A model generated the notes under the pieces. That model saw only the letters and a program-made list of their open reading frames with translations, did not search any database and had not been told where the DNA came from. A stretch of 64,000 bases of DNA from Pseudomonas aegrilactucae (GTDB taxonomy: Bacteria; Pseudomonadota; Gammaproteobacteria; Pseudomonadales; Pseudomonadaceae): contig NZ_JAHTBI010000049.1 in assembly GCF_019168305.1 (NCBI RefSeq), forward strand, positions 1 through 64,000, in the 5' to 3' direction. Of the stretch, positions 40,816 through 50,224 are shown in pieces. A program made the position numbers and the translations under genes. The stretch's first letter is position 1, and each line of letters starts with the position of its first letter.

Positions 40816-41193
40816 ATGAGTGAAGATGCGCAAGATGTAGTGCTGGTCGTCGAGGACGACGAGAGCATTCGCATGATCCTTAGGGACTATCTTCAAGGCG
40901 AGGGCTACCACGTGCTGGTGGCCGAAGATGGCGAGCAGGCATTCAAGATACTGGCCAGCAAGCCGCACCTGGACCTTATCGTCACCGACTTTCGCTTGCC
41001 CGGCGGCATTTCCGGGGTGCAGATTGCCGAGCCTGCGGTCAAGCTGCGCCCTGACCTGAAGGTGATTTTCATCAGTGGCTACCCGGCGGAGATACTCGAG
41101 TCTGGCAGCCCGATTGCGCGCAAGGCGCCGATCCTGGCCAAGCCCTTCGACCTGTACACGCTGGGTGAGCAGATACAGGAAATGTTGAAGTAG
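40816..41193 (+). CDS. Single-domain response regulator
   Basis: 125 residues: VVEDDES, phospho-acceptor Asp in IVTDFRLPG (about 58), FISGYPA and LAKPFD. It is the last gene of the signalling operon and has no DNA-binding part. Its ATG follows the kinase stop by 55 bases with GAAGG upstream. Confidence 0.85.
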   Translation: MSEDAQDVVLVVEDDESIRMILRDYLQGEGYHVLVAEDGEQAFKILASKPHLDLIVTDFRLPGGISGVQIAEPAVKLRPDLKVIFISGYPAEILESGSPIARKAPILAKPFDLYTLGEQIQEMLK

Positions 41194-41199
41194 CGCGCT

Positions 41200-41793
41200 T
41201 CAGGCCACTGCGTTCAGCGCGCCCACATGCAGGGTCCGCTCGATGGCGCCCAGCAGCATGTTTTCCATCATTGCCAGGCGCTGCGGCTGCGCCAGCGGCG
41301 ACGCCTGCAGCCATCCCGGCAGGCTGTTGAGCAGCGTAGCGATCACGTGGGCTGCCGCTTCGCGGCTGGCCGACGGCAGCGCCGCCTGCGGTGCAATCAA
41401 TTGCAGCAGGCGGGTTTCATAGTGCTGGCGCAGGTCGGCGATGTGGGCCTGCTGCGCCTCGCTCAGGCAGCACAGGTCGCGCTCGGCCAGGCGAAATTGC
41501 AAGGGGCGCTCGGCATGCAGCGCCCAGTGCGCCTGGATCACCCGTGACAGCGTGTTGGCCTGGGCACTCGTGCGTGCAGGGGGGGGCAGGCTCGCCAGCA
41601 GTTCCTCGAACAGCTCCTCGATCAAATCGAACAGCAGGTGCTGCTTGCTCGGGAAGTGGTGATACAGCGACCCTGCCGTCAACCCCAGGTGGCTGGCCAG
41701 CTCGCGCATGCTGACCTGGCCGAACCCCTTGACCGCAAAGAGCTCCAGTGCCTTGTCCCGGCGTTCCTCGAAGTTGGCGCAAGTCACTGGCAT
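41200..41793 (-). CDS. TetR-family regulator of the acyl-CoA operon
   Basis: About 197 residues. Helix-turn-helix VSMRELASHLGLTAGSLYHHFPSKQHLLFDLIEE (about 25-58); the rest is a ligand-binding helical domain. It starts 9 bases after the dehydrogenase stop (GAGG seven bases before ATG 41793), so it is co-transcribed with the two acyl-CoA enzymes and probably senses an acyl-CoA. Confidence 0.8.
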   Translation of the reverse strand: MPVTCANFEERRDKALELFAVKGFGQVSMRELASHLGLTAGSLYHHFPSKQHLLFDLIEELFEELLASLPPPARTSAQANTLSRVIQAHWALHAERPLQFRLAERDLCCLSEAQQAHIADLRQHYETRLLQLIAPQAALPSASREAAAHVIATLLNSLPGWLQASPLAQPQRLAMMENMLLGAIERTLHVGALNAVA

Positions 41794-41802
41794 GTTCAAG
41801 CC

Positions 41803-42651
41803 TCAGTAGGTGAAGAAACCACGGCCGCTCTTGCGTCCCAGGTAGCCGGCAGCAACCATTTCCTTGAGCAGCGCGGCAGGGCGGTACTTGCTGTCGTTGA
41901 AGCCGTCGTGGAACGACTCGATGATCGCCAGCAGGGTGTCCAGGCCAATCAGGTCGGCCAGGGCCAGCGGGCCGATCGGCTGGTTGCAGCCCAGGCGCAT
42001 GCCGGTGTCGATGTCTTCGGCGCTGGCCAGGCCTTCCTGCAGCACCATGATCGCTTCGTTGATCATCGGTACCAGGATGCGGTTGACCACGAAGCCTGGG
42101 CGGTTGCCGGCGCTGATGGCGGTCTTGCCGACCCGTTCGGTCAGGGCCTGGGCCGCGGCATGGGTGGCGTCGCTGGTCTGCAGGCCACGGATGATCTCGA
42201 CCAGCGCCATCATCGGTACCGGGTTGAAGAAATGCACGCCGATGAAGCGTTCGGGCTGGCTGACCGAGGCGCCGAGCTGGGTGATCGACAGCGACGAGGT
42301 ATTGGTGGCGATCACGCAGGCATCACTGACGCTGGCGGCGACCTGTTGCAGGATCTTGACCTTCAGGTCGAGGTTTTCGGTGGCGGCCTCGATCACCAGT
42401 TGCGCGCCCTTGAGGCGCGTATAGTCGGTGCTGGTGGTGATGCGCGTGAGCGCCGCTTCGGCCTGTGCGGCCTGCAGGGTCTGCTTGCCGACCTGGCGCT
42501 CGAGGTTCTTGCGCAGGGTCGCCAGGCCACGCTCAAGTGCGGCCTCGGACACGTCGATCAGGGTAACCTGGTAGCCCGCCACTGCGCACACCTGGGCAAT
42601 CCCGTTGCCCATGGTGCCGGCGCCGATGACGGCGATGTTTTCGATAGTCAC
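41803..42651 (-). CDS. 3-hydroxyacyl-CoA (3-hydroxybutyryl-CoA) dehydrogenase
   Basis: 282 residues, the single-function short form. IAVIGAGTMGNGIAQVCAVAGYQV binds NAD, GVHFFNPVPMMALVEII contains the catalytic His, and NRPGFVVNRIL follows. The C-terminal part has IGPLALADLIGLD. It interconverts 3-hydroxyacyl- and 3-oxoacyl-CoA, matching the thiolase upstream. Confidence 0.9.
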   Translation of the reverse strand: MTIENIAVIGAGTMGNGIAQVCAVAGYQVTLIDVSEAALERGLATLRKNLERQVGKQTLQAAQAEAALTRITTSTDYTRLKGAQLVIEAATENLDLKVKILQQVAASVSDACVIATNTSSLSITQLGASVSQPERFIGVHFFNPVPMMALVEIIRGLQTSDATHAAAQALTERVGKTAISAGNRPGFVVNRILVPMINEAIMVLQEGLASAEDIDTGMRLGCNQPIGPLALADLIGLDTLLAIIESFHDGFNDSKYRPAALLKEMVAAGYLGRKSGRGFFTY

Positions 42652-42666
42652 TGGGTAGGCTCCCGC

Positions 42667-43851
42667 TCAAACGCGTTCGAAGACGACGGCGATCCCCTGA
42701 CCGCCGCCAATGCACATGGTGGCCAGCGCATAGCGGCCCTGGATACGCTGCAATTCATGAATGGCCTTGGTGGCGATGATCGCTCCGGTGGCACCCACTG
42801 GGTGCCCGAGGGAAATGCCCGAGCCGTTCGGGTTGACCTTTTCGGGGTCAAAGCCCAGTTCTTGTGAAACGGCGCAGGCCTGGGCAGCGAAGGCCTCGTT
42901 GGACTCGATCACGTCCAGGTCGGCAACGCTCAGGCCGGCCTTTTCCAGCACCTTGCGGGTGGCTGGTACCGGGCCCAGGCCCATCAGCTCGGGTTCCACG
43001 CCGGCATGCGCGTAGGCCACCAGGCGCGCCAGTGGGCGCAGGCCCAGGCGCTTGACCAGGTCGCCGGTCGCCAGCACCAGGGCGCCGGCACCGTCGTTCA
43101 GGCCGCTGGCATTGCCGGCGGTGACGGTACCGTCTTTCTTGAAGGCGGCTTTCATGCCGGCCAGTTGTTCGGCGCTGACGTCGCCGCGCACGTGTTCGTC
43201 CACCGCGAAGCGTACCGGGCCTTTGCGGCCGGGAATCTCGATCGGCACGATCTGGCTGTCGAAGCGGCCTTCGGCGATGGCGCGGGCGGCGCGCTGCTGG
43301 CTGGTCAGGGCCACGGCGTCCTGCATCTGGCGCGTGATGCCGTTGCGTTCGGCAACGTTCTCGGCGGTGATGCCCATGTGAAAGCCGGCGAACGGGTCTT
43401 GCAGAATGCCGAGCATGTAGTCGACCCCGTGCAGGTCACCCATTCGCGCACCCCAGCGGGCCTGGGGCAGCAGGTAGGGACCGCGGCTCATGGATTCGGC
43501 GCCGGCGGCGAGCACGGCTTCAGCGTCGCCCAGCAGCAGGCTTTGCGCGGCCGAGACGATGGCTTGCAGGCCCGAACCGCACAGGCGGTTGACGTTGAAG
43601 GCCGGGGTTTCCCTGGGGATGCCGGCATTCATCGCAGCGACACGGCCCAGGTAGGCGTCACGCGGTTCGGTGGGGATCACGTTGCCCATCACCACGTGGC
43701 CTATCTGCTCGGGGGCGATACCGGAGCGCTCGATGGCGGCGCGGGTCACCTGGGTGGCGAGGTCGGCCAGGGGCAGGTCCTTGAGGGCACCGCCGAAGGT
43801 GCCGATGGCCGAACGAACGGCGCTGACTACATAGATCTCTTGGGTGTTCAT
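42667..43851 (-). CDS. Acetyl-CoA acetyltransferase / beta-ketothiolase
   Basis: 394 residues. The acyl-carrying Cys is in [11 protein letters not shown] (about 90), the two C-terminal active-site segments are [15 protein letters not shown] and [10 protein letters not shown]. It cleaves or forms acetoacetyl-CoA or a longer 3-oxoacyl-CoA. With the dehydrogenase and TetR gene it forms an operon, divergent from an AraC regulator. Confidence 0.9.
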   Translation of the reverse strand: MNTQEIYVVSAVRSAIGTFGGALKDLPLADLATQVTRAAIERSGIAPEQIGHVVMGNVIPTEPRDAYLGRVAAMNAGIPRETPAFNVNRLCGSGLQAIVSAAQSLLLGDAEAVLAAGAESMSRGPYLLPQARWGARMGDLHGVDYMLGILQDPFAGFHMGITAENVAERNGITRQMQDAVALTSQQRAARAIAEGRFDSQIVPIEIPGRKGPVRFAVDEHVRGDVSAEQLAGMKAAFKKDGTVTAGNASGLNDGAGALVLATGDLVKRLGLRPLARLVAYAHAGVEPELMGLGPVPATRKVLEKAGLSVADLDVIESNEAFAAQACAVSQELGFDPEKVNPNGSGISLGHPVGATGAIIATKAIHELQRIQGRYALATMCIGGGQGIAVVFERV

Positions 43852-44030
43852 GTGCGACTCCAGTGTGCGAAAGCGTGGCGGGGCGTTGTGCGGCTCTGCC
43901 AGAATGGCGCCCAGGCCACGCTCGGGATGGGTTCGAGTCTAGGCAAAGGGCGCGCCTTGGCCTATGCCCTAACTGCCCAGCGGCACTGGCACTTTTTGCC
44001 ATATTTCTACGCTTCATAGCGGAATCAGTC

Positions 44031-45053
44031 ATGCGGGAAAACGATTCGGTCGCGGTCTACTTCGTCCACACCATGTTGCATGCCCTGCGCGATCAGCCGG
44101 CGCGGGCTGCGGCGTTGCTGGTGCAGGCGGGGATCGACCCGGGGGTGATGCAGGTGGCGGGCGCGCGGGTGCCGGCCAAGGCCTTTGCGCGGCTGTGGCT
44201 GTTGCTCATCGAGGCGCTGGACGACGAATTTTTCAACCTTGACGGGCATGGCATGCCACCGGGCAGTTTTGCCTTGATCTGCCGTGGCCTGATCCAGGAG
44301 CCGACGCTGGAGAAGGCGCTGCGCCAGTGCCTGAACAACTTCGGGCTGTTCCTGCGCGAAGTGCGTGGGCGGTTGACGGTGCGCGGGCAGCGCGCGGTGA
44401 TCAGCCTGGAGTCGCGCATCGAGGATGCGCAGACGCGGGTGTACGCCGAAGAGACCTTCCTGGTGCTGGTGGTCAGCCTGTTGTGCTGGCTGGGCGGGCG
44501 ACGCATTGCGATCGACCGGACCGAGCTGCGTGATACGCGCGCGGCGCTGGACGACGATGTGCTGCTGTGGGGGCCGAACCTGCACTTGGGGAGTGGGCGC
44601 ACCGAAGTCGAGTTTGCGGCCGACTTTCTGCGTTTGCCGGTGGTGCAGGACCTGGGCGCGTTGAAGACGTTCTTGCGCAGTGCGCCGCAATGGCTGGTGG
44701 TGCGCTATCGCAACCAGAACGGCCTGGCGGCGCGGGTGTACCGCGAGTTGCGTGCTCGCCAGTACGGGCAGTGGCCGACCTTGCCGGCGATGGCGGCGGG
44801 CGAGGGCCTGAGCGCGAGCAGTTTTCGCCGGCAGTTGGAGCGTGAGGGGTGTTCGTTCCAGCAGATCAAGGACGAGGTACGTCGTGCGTTGGCGTTCGAG
44901 CGCTTGCGTGGCAGCGTGTTGAGCGTGGCGCAGATAGCCGAGCAGACGGGTTTCCAGGAGCCCAGTGCATTTCACCGGGCGTTCAAGAAGTGGACGGGTG
45001 AGAGCCCGGGGAGTTACCGGGCGCGGTTGCATCATGGCGTCAGATCGCCGTAG
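44031..45053 (+). CDS. AraC-family regulator
   Basis: About 340 residues: an N-terminal arabinose-binding-like domain of the PhbR/OruR type and a C-terminal double helix-turn-helix (LSASSFRRQLEREG and SVAQIAEQTGFQEPSAFHRAFKKWTGESPGSYR). ATG 44031 is chosen, since the upstream extension has no ribosome site. Divergent from the thiolase operon by 179 bases, so it likely activates it. Confidence 0.82.
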   Translation: MRENDSVAVYFVHTMLHALRDQPARAAALLVQAGIDPGVMQVAGARVPAKAFARLWLLLIEALDDEFFNLDGHGMPPGSFALICRGLIQEPTLEKALRQCLNNFGLFLREVRGRLTVRGQRAVISLESRIEDAQTRVYAEETFLVLVVSLLCWLGGRRIAIDRTELRDTRAALDDDVLLWGPNLHLGSGRTEVEFAADFLRLPVVQDLGALKTFLRSAPQWLVVRYRNQNGLAARVYRELRARQYGQWPTLPAMAAGEGLSASSFRRQLEREGCSFQQIKDEVRRALAFERLRGSVLSVAQIAEQTGFQEPSAFHRAFKKWTGESPGSYRARLHHGVRSP

Positions 45054-45915
45054 CACCTCGCTGTTCACACAACCCCTGCAGCAGATCACGCAACGCCAAT
45101 CCATCCTCATCCAATGCAGGCCGTGCATACAGCGCCAATTCCAACCCCGCCACCGGAGCAAAGCCTTCGCCCACATCCAGCACCCGATGCCCGGTTCCCA
45201 CGCTGCGGCTGGGGATCAGGCTGACCCCAAGCCCCGCGCTCACCGCCGCACTAAGGCTTGTAAGGCTGGTAGTCGAGTAGCTGATGCGCCAGCTGCGCCC
45301 GACGGCCTCCAGCGCATTGATCATTTCCTGCCGATACAGCGCCCCCACCGGGAACACCACCAGCGGCACCGGCTCCACCACCTGCGCCAGCGCAGCGCTG
45401 CACACCCATGACAGCGGCTCGCTCCAGCGCGCATGGCAGTCGCGCTCCGCGCCCCATTGCTTGACCAGCAGCAGGTCAAGCTCGCCATTGCGGTACAGGC
45501 GCAGCAACGGGTTGCTCAGCCCGCTTTCGACCTCCAGGCGCAGCCGCGGGCGCTGCCCGATAAACTGGCTCAGCGGCTCGGTCAGCACTTCGCCGGCCAG
45601 GTCTTCCGGCACGCCCAGGCGCAACGCCCGCTCCGGTTGCACGGGGCTCAAGGCCTGGCGCGCTTCCTCATCCAGGCGCAGCAGGCGCCGGGCAAAACCC
45701 AGCAGGCGCTCGCCGTCTTCAGTCGGCCAGATCTGGCGCTGGCTGCGGTCCAGCAAGCGCACGCCCAAGCCTTGCTCCAGGCGAATGATCTGCTGGCTGA
45801 TGGTGGATTGGGTCAGGTGCAGGCGCTCAGCCGCACGGGTGAAGTTGCCGGTTTCGACCACGTTGACAAAGCTGCGCAACAACACGGGATCTAGCATTCG
45901 ATTACCCACTGGCAT
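45040..45915 (-). CDS. LysR-family regulator
   Basis: About 291 residues; N-terminal helix-turn-helix (LLRSFVNVVETGNFTRAAERLHLTQSTISQQI) and a periplasmic-binding-like sensor domain. MPVGNR at 45915 or MLDPVLL at 45897 starts it. It is divergent from the deaminase–MFS operon by 90 bases and is its likely regulator. Its 3' end overlaps the AraC gene by 14 bases. Confidence 0.85.
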   Translation of the reverse strand: MPVGNRMLDPVLLRSFVNVVETGNFTRAAERLHLTQSTISQQIIRLEQGLGVRLLDRSQRQIWPTEDGERLLGFARRLLRLDEEARQALSPVQPERALRLGVPEDLAGEVLTEPLSQFIGQRPRLRLEVESGLSNPLLRLYRNGELDLLLVKQWGAERDCHARWSEPLSWVCSAALAQVVEPVPLVVFPVGALYRQEMINALEAVGRSWRISYSTTSLTSLSAAVSAGLGVSLIPSRSVGTGHRVLDVGEGFAPVAGLELALYARPALDEDGLALRDLLQGLCEQRGATAI

Positions 45916-46005
45916 GCATGAAATCAATTAATTTCATGCTACACCGCACGCTCGGGATAATCGCCCCTTGATTCAGCCCAGCCAACCTGACGGGAGCGCC
46001 TGCTC

Positions 46006-46461
46006 ATGGCCAACGAACAATTCATGCAGCAAGCCCTGGCACTGGCCAGGGACTCCATTGCAACCGGCGGTCGCCCATTCGCGGCGGTGCTGGTGCAGCA
46101 AGGGCGGGTGATTGCCGAAGCCGTCAACCAGATCCACCTCACCCAGGACCCCACCGCCCATGCCGAGTTGCAGGCGATTCGCCTTGCCAGCCAGGTGCTC
46201 GGCAGCCCACGGCTGGACGGGTGCGAGATCTACGCTACCGGTCACCCTTGCCCCATGTGCCTGGCGGCCATGCACCTGTGCGGCATCGAGCGCGCCTGGT
46301 TTGCCTACAGCAACGAAGAGGCCGAGCCCTATGGCCTGTCCACCGCCGCCGTGTACACGCAGATGGCGCGCCCGCCCCAGCAACAGTCCTTGCCACTGCA
46401 ACGGCTCAAGCCAGCAGGCGAGGGCGACCTGTATGCCGCCTGGCAACAGGTGCACACATGA
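46006..46461 (+). CDS. Nucleoside/guanine-type deaminase
   Basis: 151 residues, cytidine-deaminase fold. Zinc ligands are in AHAELQAI (about 47-50) and HPCPMCLAAMH (about 82-86), the tRNA-adenosine/guanine deaminase type. It would deaminate a purine or pyrimidine base; the specific substrate is unknown. Overlaps the MFS gene by 4 bases (ATGA). Confidence 0.82.
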   Translation: MANEQFMQQALALARDSIATGGRPFAAVLVQQGRVIAEAVNQIHLTQDPTAHAELQAIRLASQVLGSPRLDGCEIYATGHPCPMCLAAMHLCGIERAWFAYSNEEAEPYGLSTAAVYTQMARPPQQQSLPLQRLKPAGEGDLYAAWQQVHT

Positions 46462-47714
46462 AGCACGAACAGAGCCGTGGTGCATTGCTGCTGTTGCTGG
46501 TGATCGCCATGGCGCTGAACCTGCGGCCGATCCTTACCAGCATCGGCCCGTTGCTCGAAGACATCCGGCGCAGCACCGGGTTGGGCTATCAACAGGCCGC
46601 ACTGCTCACGGCCTTGCCGGTGCTGTGCATGGGCCTGGTACCGCTGCTGCACCCCTGGCTGCGGCGCTGGTTGAGCGAGCAGGGGGCGATGCTGATCGGG
46701 CTGGCCGCCATTGCACTGGCCTGTGGCTGGCGCCTGGTGCTCGACTCGGGCCCGGCACTGGTGGCAAGCGCGGCGCTGGCCGGCCTTGGCGTGGCGTGTA
46801 TCCAGGCGTTGATGCCGGGGCTGGTCAACCGCTGGTTCCCGCAGCGCCTGGCGATGGCGATGGGGGTGTACTCGGCCGCGCTGATGAGTGGCGGCGGGGT
46901 CGCGGCAGTCGTCGGCCCGCGAGTGGCCGAACAGTTTTCACGCTGGCAGGCCGGGCTCGGTGTATGGCTGCTGCCCGCGTTGCTGGCTTTTGCCGTGTGG
47001 TGTTGGGTGAGGCCGCGCCTGGAGGCAGCAAGCGGGCGCGGCGGCGTCAGCGGGCACCTGTTCGGCAGTCGGCGGGCGTGGTTGCTGGCGGTATATTTCG
47101 GCCTGATCAATGGGGGTTACACCAGCATGGTGGCGTGGCTGCCGGCCTATTATCAGCAGGTGGGCGGCACGGCCCAGGGCGGTGGTGAACTGGTCGGGCT
47201 GATGACCCTCTTCCAGGTGGCAGGGGCGCTGGGTTTGCCGTTGCTGTTGCGCCGCCTGGCAGACCGGCGGCCGGGCCTGTGGCTGGCGCTGTCGGTGCAG
47301 TTGCTGGGGTTTGTCGGCTTGCTGCTGGCGCCTGCGGTGTCGGCCGTGTGGGTAGCGTTGATCGGCTTCGGCCTGGGGGCCTGCTTCAGTCTGAGCCTGA
47401 CCCTGACCCTGGAGCACCTGAAGAGCCCGGCCAGCGCCGGTGCGCTGGCAGCGTTCGTACAAGGCGTGGGCTTCATCATCACCGGTATCGTGCCCTACGT
47501 GACCGGCTGGCTGCGTGACGTCAGCGGTGATTTCCAGGCCTCCTGGCTGCTGCTGAGCGTCACCGTGGTGATGATGCTGCTGGTCACCTGTCGCTTCGCG
47601 CCCGGCGGTTATACCAAGGCGATGGCTGGTGTTGATCCCTCGGGGCAACGGGTCGGCACAGGTGGCGCCACCGGAGTACGGTCGGTACCTGACGCTGGCC
47701 AAGGTGTGCAGTGA
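46458..47714 (+). CDS. MFS transporter, CynX/NimT type
   Basis: About 418 residues with twelve hydrophobic helices. ALNLRPILTSIGPLLEDIR at the start is the signature of the CynX/NimT branch, linked to export or uptake of cyanate, nitroimidazole or nucleobase-like compounds. Coupled to the deaminase, so a nucleobase or analogue is a reasonable substrate guess. Confidence 0.82.
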   Translation: MKHEQSRGALLLLLVIAMALNLRPILTSIGPLLEDIRRSTGLGYQQAALLTALPVLCMGLVPLLHPWLRRWLSEQGAMLIGLAAIALACGWRLVLDSGPALVASAALAGLGVACIQALMPGLVNRWFPQRLAMAMGVYSAALMSGGGVAAVVGPRVAEQFSRWQAGLGVWLLPALLAFAVWCWVRPRLEAASGRGGVSGHLFGSRRAWLLAVYFGLINGGYTSMVAWLPAYYQQVGGTAQGGGELVGLMTLFQVAGALGLPLLLRRLADRRPGLWLALSVQLLGFVGLLLAPAVSAVWVALIGFGLGACFSLSLTLTLEHLKSPASAGALAAFVQGVGFIITGIVPYVTGWLRDVSGDFQASWLLLSVTVVMMLLVTCRFAPGGYTKAMAGVDPSGQRVGTGGATGVRSVPDAGQGVQ

Positions 47715-47790
47715 TCGCGGTTGATCGACAGGTGTGCCTGGGGGGGCCGGCAGTGCTAGCCTTGCAGGGTCATCCGCACCGGATCTGCCC

Positions 47791-48411
47791 ATGGCCGCGC
47801 ACAAGCACAGCATTCGTCAACGCAATGTCGACAGCATTCTTCTGGCGGCGGAGCGGGTCTTTGCCGAAAAGGGCTTCGCTGGCACGGCCATGGCCGACAT
47901 CGCCGAGGCTGCGCAGTTGCCGCGCAGCAACGTGCACTACTACTTCAGCACCAAGACCGAGTTGTACCAGGCGGTGCTGCTCGGGCTGCTGGAGGTGTGG
48001 AAGCAGGATGCGCTGTGCTTCGAACTGTATGACGACCCGCGCATCGTGCTCAGCGCCTATATCCGCGCCAAGATGAACCACTCCTGGACCCGGCCCTACG
48101 GTTCCAAGGTGTGGGCCGACGAGATCATCCATGGTGCACCGCACCTGGGCGCAACGCTGGATGAGAGCCTGTACGGCTGGGCCAAGCTCAAGGAACACAA
48201 GATTCGCCAGTGGGTGGAGCAGGGGCGCATCCTGCCGGTAGAGCCTTCGGGGCTGCTGTACATGATCTGGGCGTCGACCCAGCACTATGCCGATTTCAGC
48301 CACCAGGTGAACCTGCTCAATGCCCACCAGCCCTTGAGCGAGCCGCAGTTCGAGCGCGCGCTGCAGACGGTGACCAGTGTGATCCTGCGTGGGATCGGCC
48401 TGGCGCCCTGA
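47791..48411 (+). CDS. TetR-family regulator, RutR-like
   Basis: About 206 residues. Helix-turn-helix TAMADIAEAAQLPRSNVHYYFSTKTELYQAVL (about 32-64). The C-terminal WADEIIHGAPHLG...LKEHKIRQWVEQGR segment is that of RutR, the pyrimidine-sensing regulator. With the deaminase and MFS gene just upstream this suggests control by a nucleobase. Start 47791 is MAAHKHS. Confidence 0.8.
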   Translation: MAAHKHSIRQRNVDSILLAAERVFAEKGFAGTAMADIAEAAQLPRSNVHYYFSTKTELYQAVLLGLLEVWKQDALCFELYDDPRIVLSAYIRAKMNHSWTRPYGSKVWADEIIHGAPHLGATLDESLYGWAKLKEHKIRQWVEQGRILPVEPSGLLYMIWASTQHYADFSHQVNLLNAHQPLSEPQFERALQTVTSVILRGIGLAP

Positions 48412-48436
48412 CGGCTGGCGCAGGCCTGGCCCGGGT

Positions 48437-49294
48437 CTAGAGCCTGGTGTACTGCATGCTCCAACGCGCCCGATGCGCCTCGCCCTCGCGCAACAGCACC
48501 AACCCCGGTCGCCCTGGCAGGTGGTGGGCATTGACCGGGTGGCTCACCGGCTCGAAGCAGAAGAACGGCTGCCCCGGCGGGCAGAACAGCAGGTAATAGC
48601 CAAACCCTTCGGCCCGGCAGTCCAGGTGATAGCCGGCATCTTCCTGTTCGATCCGGCACACCCCATCCCAGCCCACGAATGCGTTGTCCACCCGCTCGTC
48701 TGGCAGCCCATTGCCCTGGCGCAGGTCCCATTCGGCCGGCAGCTCACTCAGCTGTGTCGATAGCTGTTGCTCATCGCACAGCCATACCTGGCTGGCCTGG
48801 GCCGTTACCCGCGTGGCAGGCGTGCGCACAAAGTAAGGGTGCAGCCCCAGGCCGTGCCAGGCCGGCTGCGCATCACGGTGCGTCACGCTCAGCTCGATGC
48901 TCAGGCAGCCTTCCTCCAGGCGAATGTGCTGCTCGGCGTTATAGGCAAAGGGCAGCTGGCTTTCCAGGCGCAGCCGTACTGCCTGATCGCTCTGTGCGAC
49001 CACCTGCCAGGGCTGCTGCCAGGCACTGCCATGCACCGCCAGCGGCGAACCGTCGGTATTGGCCGGCAACGCCATCCAGCCCTCGGGTGTGTCGAAGCCG
49101 CCCGAGGCGATCCGGTTGGACCATGGCACCAGCGGGTAGCAGCCCAGTTGCCGTGGCGAGGTTGCCGGCAACGTGGCAGGGCGCAACAGCGCGCGTTCAT
49201 CGTTCAGCGTGGTCCAGCTCACCAGGCTGCCACCCAGCTCGGGGGCCACAACCACCCGAGTTAGACGGTCCTGAAGCGTTACAGCAGTTTCCAT
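48437..49294 (-). CDS. Aldose 1-epimerase family protein
   Basis: 285 residues, galactose-mutarotase fold: PLVPWSNRIASGGF (substrate Arg), AVHGSAWQQPW with the catalytic His, and HGLGLHPYFV with the second His; a Glu in FFCFEPVSHPVNAHH closes the site. It would equilibrate sugar anomers for the uronate dehydrogenase. Divergent from the GntR gene with an operator between them. Confidence 0.82.
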   Translation of the reverse strand: METAVTLQDRLTRVVVAPELGGSLVSWTTLNDERALLRPATLPATSPRQLGCYPLVPWSNRIASGGFDTPEGWMALPANTDGSPLAVHGSAWQQPWQVVAQSDQAVRLRLESQLPFAYNAEQHIRLEEGCLSIELSVTHRDAQPAWHGLGLHPYFVRTPATRVTAQASQVWLCDEQQLSTQLSELPAEWDLRQGNGLPDERVDNAFVGWDGVCRIEQEDAGYHLDCRAEGFGYYLLFCPPGQPFFCFEPVSHPVNAHHLPGRPGLVLLREGEAHRARWSMQYTRL

Positions 49295-49360
49295 GGCAAG
49301 CTTCCTTTACGATATTTACAGATAATTGACCTATAAATCGGCACGTTTCATGTAGATAGA

Positions 49361-49376
49361 AGTGTTGTCGTACAAC
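49361..49376. promoter_or_regulatory. Candidate GntR operator between epimerase and regulator
   Basis: GTTGTCGTACAAC (49364-49376) is a palindrome apart from its centre, and contains TCGTACAAC, the core shared by four other sites in the cluster. It lies between the two divergent genes and suggests autoregulation. Confidence 0.6.
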
Positions 49377-49426
49377 TTCGTAAGCTATAGTGGCTGTTCA
49401 TCCGTAAACCGAGACAACAGTTCGCT

Positions 49427-50182
49427 ATGGACAACCAGATCGTCCAACCCCGTGTTCGTAGAAAGCATCGCAGCCTTGGCCAGGAGCTGGTCACCGAGCT
49501 TTCACGGCGCATTCGTGACGGTGAGCTCAAGCGCGGCGCAAAGCTGCCCACCGAGTCACAGATCATGGAAGAACAGGGCGTCAGCCGCACCGTGGTGCGC
49601 GAGGCTATCTCCCGCTTGCAGGCCGCCGGCCTGGTGGAAACCCGCCATGGCATCGGCACCTTCGTGCTCGATACCCCTAGCCCGAGCGGCTTTCGGATCG
49701 ACCCGGCAACCATCGTCACCCTGCGTGACGTACTGGCGATTCTGGAGCTGCGCATCAGCCTTGAAGTCGAGTCTGCCGGCCTTGCGTCTGCGCGGCGCAC
49801 CGACGAACAGTTGAAGCTGATGCGCGAAGCCCTCGATGCCCTCGAAAGCGGCACGGCCAATGCCAACGATGCGGTAGCGGCCGACTTCCAGTTCCACCAG
49901 CAGATCGCCCTGGCCACGGGCAATCGCTACTTCACCGACATCATGCTGCACCTGGGCACCAGCATCATTCCGCGTACGCGGGTCAACTCGGCGCGCCTGA
50001 CCCATGATGACCAGCAGCATTACGCGGAGCGCCTGAGCCGCGAACATGAAGACATCTACCAGGCCATCGCCCGGCAGGACGCCGAATCGGCGCGTGCCGC
50101 CATGCGCCTGCACCTGACCAACAGCCGTGAGCGCCTGCGCCAGGCCTACGAAGAAGCCGAAGCGCAAGCGCTGCACGGCTGA
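49427..50182 (+). CDS. GntR/FCD-family regulator of the uronate cluster
   Basis: 251 residues. The winged helix (LGQELVTELSRRIRDGELKRGAKLPTESQIMEEQGVSRTVVREAI, about 17-61) is followed by an FCD sensor domain with His residues for a metal-assisted carboxylate ligand. Relatives (ExuR/UxuR, LgoR-type) respond to sugar acids. It stands inside the catabolic cluster, so it should be its repressor, binding the GTTGTACGA sites. Confidence 0.88.
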   Translation: MDNQIVQPRVRRKHRSLGQELVTELSRRIRDGELKRGAKLPTESQIMEEQGVSRTVVREAISRLQAAGLVETRHGIGTFVLDTPSPSGFRIDPATIVTLRDVLAILELRISLEVESAGLASARRTDEQLKLMREALDALESGTANANDAVAADFQFHQQIALATGNRYFTDIMLHLGTSIIPRTRVNSARLTHDDQQHYAERLSREHEDIYQAIARQDAESARAAMRLHLTNSRERLRQAYEEAEAQALHG

Positions 50183-50224
50183 TTCGGGTACGGCTGGCTG
50201 CGCCCTGCAGCCAGCCGTCATGGC